The notes under the pieces were generated by a model that worked only from the letters and a program-made list of their open reading frames with translations, was not told where the DNA came from and did not search any database. Shown here piece after piece: positions 10,345 through 21,909 of a stretch of DNA of 64,000 nt. Location: NCBI GenBank assembly GCA_035079385.1, contig JAVHKY010000036.1, positions 372,001 through 436,000 of the forward strand, written 5' to 3'. The first letter of the stretch is position 1. Each line of letters starts with the position of its first letter. The DNA comes from Aspidiotus rigidus. Taxonomy: Eukaryota; Arthropoda; Insecta; Hemiptera; Diaspididae. The translations under genes and the position numbers were made by a program.

Positions 10345-11477
10345 GGGCATGTATTTAATAGCACGCAAAAAAAAAGAAAAATGTCCCGCAAAAAAATTTT
10401 ACAAAAAAATTAAAAAGTGAACGCAATCGTAATTAAGTGGCACACAAAAAATGAAAAAAATCTTCCGCATAGTATATCTCCAAAAAAAGAAAAAGTGAAC
10501 GCAAAAAAAAAATGTAAAAAGAAGTAAAACTTGGATTGGTATGTTATCGTGTAGATTGACGTAGTGTATAGATTGGCATATTATCGTGTGACGCACGTCA
10601 TACACCATATAACCTGTTGCAACCTGGCAATAGAGCACATGTCAAAATTAGTTATCCTTCTTCGCACTGATTGTACATGAGTCAGATAAGTGCCTATATT
10701 TCTCATGTACGAATAATGGCCTCGAAGCTACAAACTCGTGGATTAAAAGGTCTCACACTTTACGTGAGCGACTCCCAGTAAGCCAATTCATTCCGAGTGC
10801 TCTTTCTTTGGTTCAGAATGGTCTTACCGCAGGAATCCTACATCTGTGGCGCATGTTTTGCAGAGGAACCATCGAGAACGCTACAAACATCATATCAGTG
10901 GGCATCAGTCGAAAGAGTAGTATTGGGAGAGAGCGACAGCAGAGATGACTGCATGCGCTATTACGTCACGTCATCCACATGCCCGGGCCCCAAGAAATTA
11001 ACCAAGAAGCTGTTAAAGCAGTGTTTACAGAAGATAGGTCGATGGCGATCATTCGATGAATACGAGGAATATAGGTACAAAATTTGGAGAGTAGTTATCG
11101 ACAAAATAAATATTTCAGCATCAAGTTGTTCATGTTCCCCATTTCTGAAGAATCGCGAATGCAAACATCGTCTTGGGATGATGATTCGGCTACACTTGGT
11201 AAACGTACCGCCCGCAGAAAAAGATGTACCACTGGGCTTAAAGAGGCGAAGAGGCCGACCGAAAAAAGCTACAAAAGCTCTGATGACCCAAGATAATTAA
11301 ATTTATTTGATAATTTCTTTTTTTATTGTAATTTAAATTTTTTGAGAGAAAATTTTAATATTTTGCGTAACATAATTGTGTGAATTATTATTCTGATTGC
11401 GTTGTAGCTCCTTACTTTTTGTAAAAAATTTTTGCTTGCATAAATTTTATTTTTTTGCGTTCAATTATATACTTCCC
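10345..11477 (+). mobile_element. Mutator-like (MULE) unit carrying a SWIM ORF (copy A)
   Basis: The unit is bounded by imperfect terminal inverted repeats. The left end reads GGGCATGTATTTAATAGCAC and the right end, reverse-complemented, GGGAAGTATATAATTGAACG; both continue into GCAAAAAAA-type tracts. It is flanked by the direct repeat GTTTAAATG at 10337-10345 and 11478-11486, an 8- or 9-bp target duplication depending on where the G is assigned. The interrupted sequence is an arm of a foldback repeat whose intact partner (about 12980-13065) shows the empty site with one GTTTAAATG. Target size and G-rich ends fit Mutator-like elements. At 1.13 kb it has no room for a DDE transposase, so it is probably moved in trans. 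Confidence 0.75.
10818..11300 (+). CDS. SWIM zinc-finger and AT-hook protein (copy A)
   Basis: A 160-residue frame from the first ATG. The C-terminal half has a SWIM-type zinc finger, CxC(x8)CxH, with C104, C106, C115 and H117, preceded by an aromatic/charged stretch (WRSFDEYEEYRYKIWRVVI, 76-94) of the kind found before SWIM in MULE transposases and their relatives. An AT-hook-like basic motif (KRRRGRPKKA, 142-151) follows. SWIM plus AT-hook suggests nucleic-acid binding; no catalytic domain is present. The ORF fills most of the mobile unit. A longer form is possible: an ATG at 10716 opens 62 nt that would join in frame through a 39-nt GT-AG intron (10778-10816), giving about 181 residues. 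Expression is unproven, but the frame is intact in all three copies. Confidence 0.65.
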   Translation: MVLPQESYICGACFAEEPSRTLQTSYQWASVERVVLGESDSRDDCMRYYVTSSTCPGPKKLTKKLLKQCLQKIGRWRSFDEYEEYRYKIWRVVIDKINISASSCSCSPFLKNRECKHRLGMMIRLHLVNVPPAEKDVPLGLKRRRGRPKKATKALMTQDN

Positions 11478-12427
11478 GTTTAAATGTACGAATTTTGTAT
11501 CTTAATTTTATCTTCAATTTGAGCCGTATCCGAAGTTTCTACAACTTTTTTGAGCCGAATTATGGACCAAAACGTGCCGAAAATTCACCAAATCGCCAGC
11601 AGGGTTCCCAAAATAGGCCTTGAAAATTAATTAATTTACAGTATTGAACTGAATTTCGAAAATTTTGATAATCAAATTATTGTTTCTTAAGTGAATTTGG
11701 ACAGGGAAAACGAAAAAACTAGCAACAAACCTTTAAGACGCACCAAAATGGGTTAATGGGCCCAAAAAGAATCAAAATTTCCCCAAGTTGGAAAATTGTT
11801 CAGACTTTTCAATTGTAATTCGATTTTCAAGTGGAATTTCGCGCTGAGTTCGAAAAAAATGCTTCAAAAATATTTCGGATTACCAAAATGGGTTGATGGG
11901 CTCAAAGAGAATCAAAATTCTTCCAAGATGAAAAATTTTCGTAGTCTTCAAAAGTTGTTTTCAATTCTGAAGTAAAATTTAGCGCCGAGTCCGTGAAAAA
12001 TACTGAAATGACCCTAGATGATCTCCAAAATGAAAAATCAAAAATTTTTCTCATTCTGCAGTAAAATTGTTGATTCAGGGGGTGGATGGAATGTCGACAA
12101 GTTCATCTGTCGTTGAGTGCTCGCGGTCTTGCTCGTGATGGGCGATCAGCTACAGCTCATGCAGTCTTTGATTGAGGCAAGCGAACGCCCGGAATTTCTT
12201 GGGGTTTCACCCGGAGGAGGGAATGATACCGTCAAGCTCGACTTTCGTCATGATCTCGCGGTAAGAGAACGATCAGGACCCCGTGTATGACAAAGGCAGG
12301 CGAATTATCCCTAGGTTCAACATAGATCGACTGAGGCCCAGTGTATGATCGAGGCGGGTGCTTCCGCAAAAACTCCTGTTGTTTTGGGCGAAAGAGAGAA
12401 TGATACCGGCGACTTTGTTTTCCATTT

Positions 12428-12860
12428 GACCCTTTTTGGGTCCATTAACCCATTTTGGTGCTTCGCAGAATTATTTAAGAATTTTATTCAGATTCAGCGC
12501 TAAATTTTATCTTAGAATCGAGAAAAACTTTAACGATTAGGCGGTTTTATCGTTTTGGGAAAATTTTGACCCTTTTTGGCCCCATTAACCCATTTTGGTG
12601 CTTTGCAGAATTTTTTAACAATCTTATTCGGATTCAGCGCTAAATTTTACTGCAGGATCGGGGGACACCTTGAAGATTACGCGATTCGAGAAAAACTTCA
12701 ACGATTAGGTGGTTTTATCGTTTTGAGAAAATTTTGACCCTTTTTGGCCCCATTAACCCATTTTGGTGCTTTGCAGAATTTTTTAACAATCTTATTCGGA
12801 TTCAGCGCTAAATTTTACTGCAGGTTCGGGGGACACCTTGAAGATTACGCGATTCTTTCA
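12428..12860 (+). repeat. Three tandem units in the foldback right arm (copy A)
   Basis: Units start at 12428, 12568 and 12736 with GACCCTTTTTGG(G/C)(T/C)CCATT, followed by AACCCATTTTGGTGCTT and later CAGCGCTAAATTTTA. Periods are 140 and 168 bp because the first unit lacks a ~28-bp block. Equivalent positions are 36548-36980 and 60669-61101. Confidence 0.8.
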
Positions 12861-13265
12861 ATCATGGAAAATTGTTTTTCGATAATTCACAACTTTGAGA
12901 ACCCCTGCTGTCAAATTTCGGCACATTTTGGTCCATAATTCGGCTCAGAGAAGTCGTAGAAACTTTGGATATGGCTCAAATTAAGAATAAAATTGAGATT
13001 CAAAATCGTACATTTAAACTATAGGTTTAACGTTTTGCGTTTTTGCGCTACAACAGATTTAGCGCAAGCGAAATTTAACCCTGATTCCGAAAAAAAATAC
13101 CCGAATCTTGGGAGTGGGGGATTTTCTATTTCTCACTTTGGAAATCTTGGCAAATTGGTCAATACTTGGCACATTTTGGTCCATAACTCGGCTCAAAGGA
13201 GACTCAGAAAGCTCGTACTTGACGCCTATCAATATCTTTTTCGCGAGCTCTGTACATGATTCGAT

Positions 13266-13771
13266 GATTCTCCATGAAGTGGAGAAATTTACTTGAAACG
13301 TTTATATTTTGCTCGGGCACTCAGTCTAATAGTTCTCTTTGGTATTTTCAAAAGGTGCTTAACTATCATCAGTCATTGGAATAGGGAAATCTAAAGATAT
13401 ACACGATGACGTAACGACTAACCATGGTAATCTTTGTCCTCACTGGTATTTATATGGTTCAACCTATTCAAATAAAATGACAGCTGCAAAGAAACTTGAA
13501 ACTTCAGGAAGAGGTTTTTTATCATCCACGAATGTGTGTTTATTGGAAGAGCGATGTGGCTTACGATCATATCAGAAGCTATACACAGGCCTCAAATCAC
13601 TGATTAAGACTATACCCTACATTATCTCAATGATTCTGAAGACTGAAAGGAGGGAACTTATGATCTTCCAAACCGTCCTACAATGATCCCCATGTCAAAT
13701 TCATCCTCTCTAACTAAATTGATGTAAGGTTCTTCTTTCTTTCCTTTCAGCTTAGAAAATCTATTTACAAC
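13266..13771 (+). promoter_or_regulatory. CMTR1 upstream region and 5'UTR (copy A)
   Basis: Unique-looking sequence between the repeat debris and the CMTR1 start. The visible support for a gene 5' end is the strong acceptor at 13741-13750 followed by a 21-nt leader. The upstream non-coding exon and its donor cannot be fixed by eye. Candidate initiator-like TCAGT motifs occur near 13321 and 13371, and a TGACGTAA (CRE-like) motif near 13407. A 69-codon open frame at 13477-13686 resembles nothing I know and is probably chance. Equivalent regions are 37386-37891 and 61507-62012. Confidence 0.4.
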
Positions 13772-16700
13772 ATGACAGATTCAGACGATTCGAATTCGCA
13801 TATGCCACGTCTGCCGTCTCCCTCTTCCGGAGAGTCGGAGATTCACGCGCACTTTCGGCACGCCGTTTCAAATCTATCAGACAGCGACGACAGTTTGTAT
13901 TCTGGTTCGTCGGGCCGAATTATTACAGACGACGAGAGTCTCAAGTCGAGTAATTCTAGCGGCTACTGTTCCTCGCCTCGTGAATCAAGTTCATCGAACT
14001 CGTCTGCTAAACCGCTGTCTAGTAATCCATCGAAAAAACGTTTACGTCATTCAGAAGAAGATGACGACAATTCGACGACCAAGAAGAAGAAGAAGAAAAA
14101 GCTCGATAATGCTGAAGAATCTTCGTCCGTATCGACCTACAGCAACACACCCGCTCAACGTATGATGGTAAATTACCACAAACTATTCCGACAAATTTTT
14201 GGGCGTTATTTATCTTTGTATCTGAACAAAAATTCTGATTGGAATGTAGAGAAAAATGGGTTTCAAGGAAGGCGGTGGCTTAGGTAAATTCGGCCAAGGC
14301 CGCACTGCTCCTATCGAAGAATCCAAGCAGAAAGGTCGCCGAGGTCTAGGATTAGTTTTGGCCGATGTTGATCGCGATCTGATTAAATACGATCCCACTG
14401 TAGAGGTAAGAATTAATTTGTCCCTTTTTTTTTTTTAAATTAAAGGTACTTAATGTATTATTTTCATGGAAAATCTAATGGATTATAGATAAAAGAGGTA
14501 CAGGAAGTGCCCTCCTGGTACCGATTTGGACGCGTAATAGATCTATCAGTCGAAGATCTACTCACGTGGGTGAAAGTTAGTCCGAAAAAGAATATTCTAG
14601 ATGATGAGACACATTTCTGTAATCCCGAAGTATTGAAACTGGTATTGATTTGTAAGGTAAGGTGTCCTCTGATCAACTAAGTATTTTGATTCAATAATAC
14701 TTCTGGATTTGTCTACATGTTACTTAATTTGCTTTTGTAGAGCGCCTTCGATAAGATGTCAGGCGAAGAGATGAAACGTGCTAGAAACCGATCCAACCCT
14801 TATGAACTGATAAAAAAAGGACCGTATTTGAATCGAGCGGCCATGAAAATGGCCAACATGGATAGCGTTTTCGGTGAAATGTTCACGAACCCTGTAGACG
14901 AATCTGGGGTAAGTTGTGCACCGATGATAAAGTCTGAGGAGTTGAACAATCGCCTGACTCACCTTCTTCATGTTTCAGAATTCGTTAGTCAGACCCGATG
15001 AGTTGTTATACTTTGCCGACGTTTGCGCCGGACCCGGTGGCTTCTCCGAATATATTTTATCGAGAAAAAAATGGCGAGCTAAAGGATTCGGTTTCACGCT
15101 TAAAGGAAATTGCGACTTTAAATTAGCCGATTTCTACGCCGGTCCATGTGAATCCTTCGAGCCTTATTACGGTAAGTCTTGTAACTTGACAAGCGAGAGC
15201 AATTTGAAGATCAAGCGCTTTTCGAGGATACCGTTGGTTTCAGAACTAGGTGGCTTTTTAATGGAAAATCTGTGAGAGTTGGTGTAAATCGGCTAATATT
15301 ATATCTTATTATCTTTTCCGACCTGGACTACTAGATTGTCACAACGGAACGTTATATTCGGTCTAGAGGGTAGAAACTTTTGAATTAGAAGAGGCACTTC
15401 TTGCGGTCGGATTTTATATCTAAGTAATGAAATAATTTGGATTCTGTAGCGTCAAGAAATATAAAATCGACCACGAGAACGCAAATATCGCCTAAGCGCA
15501 TTTTACGAGAAGGCTTGTGCTACAAGAACCTGCCCCCTGTACGTCCCATGCTAAATTTTAAGAGGCTCCCCAACTGAAAAATTTTGTTCTAGTATCTCGT
15601 ACGAACATTAGTGACCAACTTTTTGCAGTTTTCGACTCCAATCATTTTTGATACTTTTTTTTAATGTACTGTTTTGAACTTCAAAGAGAAATATGGTTAA
15701 AAACTCCCATCTTTTCTAATACAGAAATTGTAAATAATTGAGACTAGTCAGGAATTTTCATTCCTCGAGAAGCTTATCGTTTTTTTATCGCCATGTATAT
15801 GAAAATGCATTTACGGATGTTTTCCCTGCATTATTAATTGTAATCTAAATTGATTGCAGGTGTACATAATGACGGTGACGTCTACAAAGGAGATAATATT
15901 ACGAGTTTTAGAGATCATGTCCTCCGTATGACAAATAACGGTGGTGTACACTTTATGATGGCCGACGGGGTACGTAGTTGATTCTTTTGATACAATTTTT
16001 GCATGATAATTATGTGCTTAATTTCTGGAGTCATAATTTTAAAGTTTGCGAGACGTTATCGCGGCGTCGCATCACGTCCTTGACAGGATGTCTACCAGTC
16101 ACGAAAAGCCCAGTAATTCCCAGAATGTCATGATTTTTGAAAGATGGTCTCGTAAGTCACAAAAAGGTACGAATTTTCGTCAGAAAAACTTGCAAAAAAT
16201 CAAACATATTTCATTAGTTTTTCATTCCAACCATTTCAGATCAAGCATTATTCAAGGACCCATTATTATTATGTTTTTCTTCCTATTTTTCATTGAATTT
16301 TAGTATGATTAACTCTACAACATGATACGTATATTGGTTTAAGAAGGTCCCGGGAAAAAATTTCGCGGTCACGGAAATGTTATAAAAAATTACGCGATTG
16401 AATTTTTATGACTCGTTATTACCCTGAACTAGTTCCAAACAGCCTTAACCTTGTAAGGTCTTGGAAAAATTGAGAGTCTAATGATCTTGTCTATATCGGT
16501 AAAATACTGGACTGTGAGACCATCCCCCTTATATGAGACATTGATATTTATTGCTTGCAAATCGCCAAAAGTCGGATTGTAACTTAAAATTCCATTTCTC
16601 TTTCCACAGGGATTTTCCGTCGAAGGATGCGAAAACATCCAAGAGATCAAATCAAAACGAATTTACCTGTGTCAATTTCTGGTAGCTTTATCGATCATTA

Positions 16701-18719
16701 GAGAGAATGGTCATTTCGTTTGCAAATTATTCGACGTCTTCACGCCCTTCAGCGCCGGATTAATTTTTTTGATGTCCCGTTGCTTTAAAGCGATTTCAAT
16801 ACACAAACCGAATACTAGTCGGCCCGCAAATTCCGAAAGGTATGTGATGAAATAATTGGAATTGAATGAGACTTTAATTGTAAAGGATTTTAAAATATTG
16901 GATTTTTCTTAACTCTTCAGATATATAATTTGTAAATGGAGGCTCAGTAACATCGAACCAATTCGGAATTATCTCATGGTACTGAATAACGAGTTCGATA
17001 AGTATGGAGAAGCTAGTGATGAAACCATCTCAGAAGTAGTGCCTTTAAAATTTTTAAAGCATGACCAAGATTTCTATCAATATTTATTGAACTCCAATGA
17101 TGAGTAAGTTTAGAATCATAGGACACAGTATATTTGACTCATATGCCGTTTTTTTTTTCATTTCTGTGAATTTATTCTATGATGTTTTACAGACTCGGCA
17201 AACGACAGATAAACTCGTTAGCAAAGATTTTACACTTCAGAGAGGATGAATCGCAAGTTGAAGAGAAACAGCAACAATTAAAAAAAGAATGTATGGAGGC
17301 GTGGAAAGTCGAGATAAAGGCTCGCACTGGTCATTTGAGCATTGAGCCGGACAATTTCGCGCGTACTCTGCTCAAGAACGATACTTGTAAGTGTTGGATG
17401 ATGGAAGAAATTCTTTGCCGGACGGGCAACGATAATTTTGAAATTTAATGTACTTCTTGTCTTCGCAGTGTGCTTAAAAAATTCACCACAAAGTATTTCT
17501 ACGGAACAGCAGTTGGAGGACCGTTTGAGAAGCATCCACGATTGGCGCGCAGTTATATTGGGCACCTCTCAGGCCACATTTTTCCTCGGTATTTATCAAT
17601 CCTTTCCGTGCATTTAAAATTTAGGCCAATCGTGGTATTTTGTATCTTTTTGTTTTATTTTTTTTTTCCGTAGGCACTACCCATAAAAGAACTTTTAAAT
17701 ACGACCAAATGAAACAACGATGGACGACCGTTAATGAACCGAATTTTGAGCTCGATTTAAGCCCAAACACGCTCGTGTATGGTGAAATAGTTTCTGAAGT
17801 CAGAGGCCACAGACGTGGTCAAATGTCGAAGAAGGTCCTCCACATCATCGATGCCTACGCGCTCGGTGGGGAGAAGGTCGACGAACTTTATTATACCGAT
17901 CGGTAAGATTCTTCGCCAAACACGCATGAAAGTTCTCATTAGGCCTGTTTTAAAAGAGGTATTATAATATATTTTTTTTATTATCAAAACAGAATGCGTC
18001 TTTGTGCATTGTACGCGAGTGCATTGAACCGACCTACCATGGCAAATATCATGGCCTTAAGAGCGAAGGAAAGCTTCGAACTAGACGAGTTGGAAGAGAA
18101 TTGTCTCTGTTTGTAAGTACTTATATTTTTATACTTTTCATCTTCGTTAGGTAGGTACTCAAGGATACGATGTTCTAATTTTTCTATATTGTAATCAGGA
18201 TGGCCTCGGTTACGATGAAAAATGGTGACAGAGAGATGGCAGTACAATTAGAGAAGTCAAGTCCAGACTTCTACGTCGCGAAGGGTATTATGTTCTTGAA
18301 AACGACAAAATGTGAGTACTTCGTCATCATGAGCCAAGAGAGAAAGTGCAATTTTTTCGAGAGTTCGATCTAAAATGTCTTATTTTATATTTTAGCGCCT
18401 TTTATTCGTTTTATTTCGCAACAACACAATGCGAAATATTACTGGGCTCCGAACTTTTCGCCCAGATTCGACATCCACAGACCAAAGGAGGTATCTGCAG
18501 ATTTCAGGTGAGTTATTTGCGGTCAGTTTTAAAGAGTTAGAAATACTTATTTCATATCGATAACTAATGATACGATTTTCCCGCAGATATATGTCTGAAA
18601 GATTGAGAACTTGGTTTATGAACAAGGACAAAGATGTTCGTCCATTTAATGAACAAGAATTCATTAAGGAGCTGGTACACTATGTACGGACTACGAGGTT
18701 AGAAAAACGAATGCACTGA
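13772..18719 (+). CDS. CMTR1: CMTR1, cap-specific mRNA (nucleoside-2'-O-)-methyltransferase 1 (copy A)
   Basis: Nuclear enzyme that methylates the ribose 2'-O of the first transcribed nucleotide, turning cap0 into cap1, with SAM as donor. Fifteen coding exons with GT-AG borders join in frame to 874 residues (human about 835): 13772-14167, 14250-14405, 14489-14656, 14741-14908, 14979-15171, 15860-15969, 16610-16839, 16921-17103, 17193-17386, 17469-17588, 17674-17902, 17993-18112, 18199-18311, 18396-18507, 18587-18719. Residues 1-132 are Ser/Asp-rich with basic clusters (KKR 88-90, a K7 run 104-110), a likely nuclear signal. A G-patch starts near 133. The RrmJ/FtsJ-type domain has SAM motif [12 protein letters not shown] (from 310) and catalytic tetrad K276, D396, K436, E473. 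The start ATG lies 21 bp after a splice acceptor (TTTCAG, exon from 13751), so a 5'UTR exon lies upstream. The C-terminal guanylyltransferase-like region is weakly conserved and I see no clear WW domain. Exon choice is by eye from conserved residues and phase. Confidence 0.93.
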
Positions 18720-19738
18720 AGCTGATCTCATCATGGGTGCTATTACCTCTTCCAGTTACTTTCTACCATATGAGATACCACTTTTAGTTTTCGTACCATT
18801 TAGTCAATACTTTATCATTAGTATTTTCTACCTTTCGAATTTTAGTACCAATTAGTCGGTACTTTACCAATAATGTTTTCTACCTTTGTATATACGTAGT
18901 CTAAGGTATTACCTATTATCCTATATTTCGGTTTTGGTTCTAAGTTAACGATTTTTCTAATTTTATATAATGAGATAAAATTCTTGTCATTTTTTATCGC
19001 TCTATATTACGTGTAGTATTCGATTTAAAGTTTTTCATTTTGGTTTTGATTTTAAAATACCCGGAAACGATTTTTAAATTTTTTTTTTTAACGAAACGAA
19101 ATTCGTGTAAGTTTATATTATTTTCTAACGCGTGATGTCTTTAATTTAAAGTTGTTTATTTCCGTTTCGATTTTAAGATTAACGATTTTTCTAATGTTAT
19201 ACTTGCGACGAAATTCTTCATAATACATGAGATAAGTTGATTATTTTATTTGATGTCGTTTCGAGTTCTTTTTTTTTTATTTATAAAAACGTACAACTTT
19301 GTTAGGTACTAAAAATCGCTAATTTCATATTCATTGAAAACAATTATGATCTTGAATGCGTTTACTTCGTAACCTTGAGATACAATTGCATACGGCGACT
19401 CAACATTTCGAATATTCGATGTATTTTCATTCTTCACAATTTCTCGGTTTTTCTTCGAACGTTTCAAATGATTACAAATGAGATGCAAAGTATTTTCTTC
19501 TCCTAGAACTAGAATCGTCAATCAATTTACCGGCATTTCAAACTTGAGTCGAGAAAACTACTTATTTCTACGTACGAAATTTGATGATAAAAATGAATAC
19601 CTACCTACTGTGTTATTGTTTTTGATGCGAATATTCTTCGTCTCGACAAACTATGGAAGCGAAGAAGGCACAAGCCGCAGAACCTACGAAGACCTACGAT
19701 TGCCTTCATCTTTTAAAGTGTAGGTATATTCCAAGTAT
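18720..19738 (+). repeat. CMTR1 3' flank with degenerate tandem repeats (copy A)
   Basis: No gene is recognised here. Two imperfect ~60-bp units (about 18795-18895) share an AGTC.ATACTTTA...TTTTCTACCTTT pattern. Further on, about 115-125-bp AT-rich units (about 18947-19240) share AACGATTTTT and AATTCTTGT-like blocks. No AATAAA is seen close after the stop codon; the nearest I noticed is near 19926, so the 3'UTR end is undefined. Confidence 0.45.
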
Positions 19739-20157
19739 ATAGTCGAACTTCCATTTACAAATGTCTCTACTTGTAGGATGAATTTCCTCTCGTTTCCATG
19801 AAATTTGTATGAGAAAAATATGTTCATTACTTAAAAAATTTCAACGAATAATTTTTTCCTCAAGAAGTACTTAGTATTTTTAATCAAAATTAAAACTCTT
19901 CATGAAAACTTGTAAATTTCGAACGAAATAAAATTTTTTTATGAGGAAGTTGCCAAAAATTCAATCTTATCACTTTTGAAAATGTACAGTCTAGGTCAAT
20001 ATTGAAACCATATTCTTCATTCTATTCTTTAAAGAATCAAATGTATAGGTACCCTATCGTTTGTTGAGAATGAAAATTGAAAAATCTCCATTTAGCAAAC
20101 CAGTTAGTAGTTACTTACTTTGTTCACTTGTCATGTCGTTCACGGAAGTTCGACTAT
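19739..20157. mobile_element. ~419-bp MITE with ATAGTCGAACTTCC ends (copy A)
   Basis: Perfect 14-bp inverted ends ATAGTCGAACTTCC at 19739-19752 and, on the opposite strand, 20144-20157. The AGTCGAAC.TCC core next to TA resembles Tc1/mariner-superfamily MITEs. No coding frame is inside. The exact end is uncertain by a base or two because the TA could be target. Confidence 0.65.
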
Positions 20158-20249
20158 GCTTAATTAAATCTATGAAGCAATGAAAGAAATTTATCAAGTG
20201 TTGGCGTAAGTATCTAGCATTTAACTTGGAAATTACTATCATTTCTCCT

Positions 20250-20910
20250 AAGTAAATTTTGGAGAGAAAGCCTCAAGAAAGAGTATTGTATCAGAAAAAT
20301 ATGCAGTGAGAGAGGAGACAAAAACGGAAATAATGTAGTAGCTGGACGACGGTGACCGATTCCATGTAATGATTTTCAAGCCTACTTTCGAACTTTGACC
20401 CTCCTCAATGCAGGGAATGAACAGTTGAGATAAGAGAACGGATTATTTGCTTCGATTTGTCAGAGTCACCTTGAGCCTACTTCAGACCCTTGTGGAAACT
20501 TCGACTTTCCTGCTGTATATGATAGGAGGGGTACTCGGAATATTTTCGACTATCAACTATGAGGTATTAGCGCAGGTGAGGACATGAAAGAATCTCGAAT
20601 TTCAAGATGTACCTGGTAAGAAGACGATTTTGAATGTTTTCGCTCATCGAGCTAAAGCCCATCACTTACAAGTAGTTACGTGGGAACGATTTTACCTAAA
20701 TTGGATTTCCTTCTTCCCTTTATGTACAGATATGCCGGACCCTTCTGCCTCTTCTTGCGCTGAGTTTTGATATGTATAATATGTTGTTTGGTTGGGGTCA
20801 GTGAAAAATCTGCGTACAATAATGTGACGCGTTATGACGTCATAAATGACCTTGACCTACAATGAAGACTGGAAAAAATTTCATCCTGTAGCCATCATTA
20901 TACTAGGTCC
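20250..20910 (+). repeat. Dispersed repeat segment Q2, free of insertions (copy A)
   Basis: Aligns with 1985-3992 but lacks both the 760-bp element and the Tigger-like element, so it shows the empty target of each. The stretch after it (20911-21090) has a perfect 14-bp palindrome ATCGATATATCGAT near 20947 and nothing else recognised. Confidence 0.75.
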
Positions 20911-21909
20911 AATAAATACGGTATACTGAGCTTATACCAACTAGAATCGATATATCGATACAATCCAGATAAATAGATCGGTATAATTGAGATCGATATG
21001 AACGAGATTGATATCTTCTTAATATTTCTTTGCAAACACCTACAGATCTACGACGGATCCGCCAAAAAGATGTTAACAGTTAAATGGCGATTTGAAATAA
21101 ATTTGTTTTAGTTCATAAACGCGAAACGTTAAATTTATAGGCTACGAATAGTTTAAATGTACAAAATTTGTAGGTATCTCAATTTTATATTAAATTTGCG
21201 TCAAATATGAAGTTTCTACGTCTTCTCAGAGCCAAATCATAAACAAAAATGTGCCCATAATTGACCAATTTGCTAAAATTCTCAAATACCTTTTCGGTGT
21301 CTTGTCATATTTCTGAATACCTACAGTTTATTTTTCAAATAAAATTGAGAAGTCCTAAATGGGGAAGCTGTTCCAGCGCCCCAAATATTTTCCCGGCGCG
21401 ATAAGGATGTAACTCTGATGCTATAAAGTGTTACAACTTTTTTACATCGACCTAAGAATGCAAAATTCCAGAAAAGAAAAATTGATGAAACACTAATTTT
21501 CGAGATTTCCTCACTACAAGAACGTGCAATTTACACAGACCCAATTTATCGAAATATGCTTTTATATCGGGTTGAGAATTTTGAGAACAACTTTGGTGTC
21601 TCAAAATTTTTCTTGATCCGGCTTATTTTTGGCTTATTTTTCAATTAAAATGGGAAAAACCTGAATTTGGAAAATTTTGTAGCACCCCCCCCCCCTCCCC
21701 AAACAAAAAAATATATATTCCCGGTAAGTAAACTTTTTGTATTACTCTTTTACAGTGACCCTATAGAATAATATTCCCGCAGAGATAACTTTGCCCCAAA
21801 TTTTTTGGCGGGAAACCCACCATCCGTTTAGTTACTGGGGGCCCTCAGAGGAATTCTTTCCGCGTACGCATAACACTGGGGGGGGGGGGTGTAACGCTGT
21901 GACTTAGAA

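Larger units (their letters stand above)
10291..13065. mobile_element. Foldback-type inverted repeat element (copy A)
   Basis: The outer ends pair: GCGCTAAATCTG at 10291 against its complement ending at 13065. After the MULE insertion the left arm resumes at 11478 and runs to about 11925, pairing with about 12560-13030 through blocks such as CCGAATTATGGACCAAAA and ACCAAAATGGGTTAATGG and their complements. The middle (about 12060-12420) is more GC-rich and unpaired. No transposase is seen, so it is a non-autonomous foldback element or a composite of such repeats. Related sequence runs on to about 13260 and is also found at 6490-6620 and 21130-21260. Confidence 0.65.

Noticed and set aside
12428..12860. 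CRISPR-like direct repeats
   Set aside because: Units of 140-168 bp, three copies, no short spaced repeats, eukaryotic context; ordinary tandem duplication.
13477..13686. 69-codon frame upstream of CMTR1
   Set aside because: No domain recognised; its position fits 5'UTR or intron of CMTR1. Not enough to call a gene.
15172..15275. Reading CMTR1 exon 5 on past 15171
   Set aside because: The frame stays open to about 15275, but GTAAGT at 15172 and the family match resuming at 15860 show it is intron.
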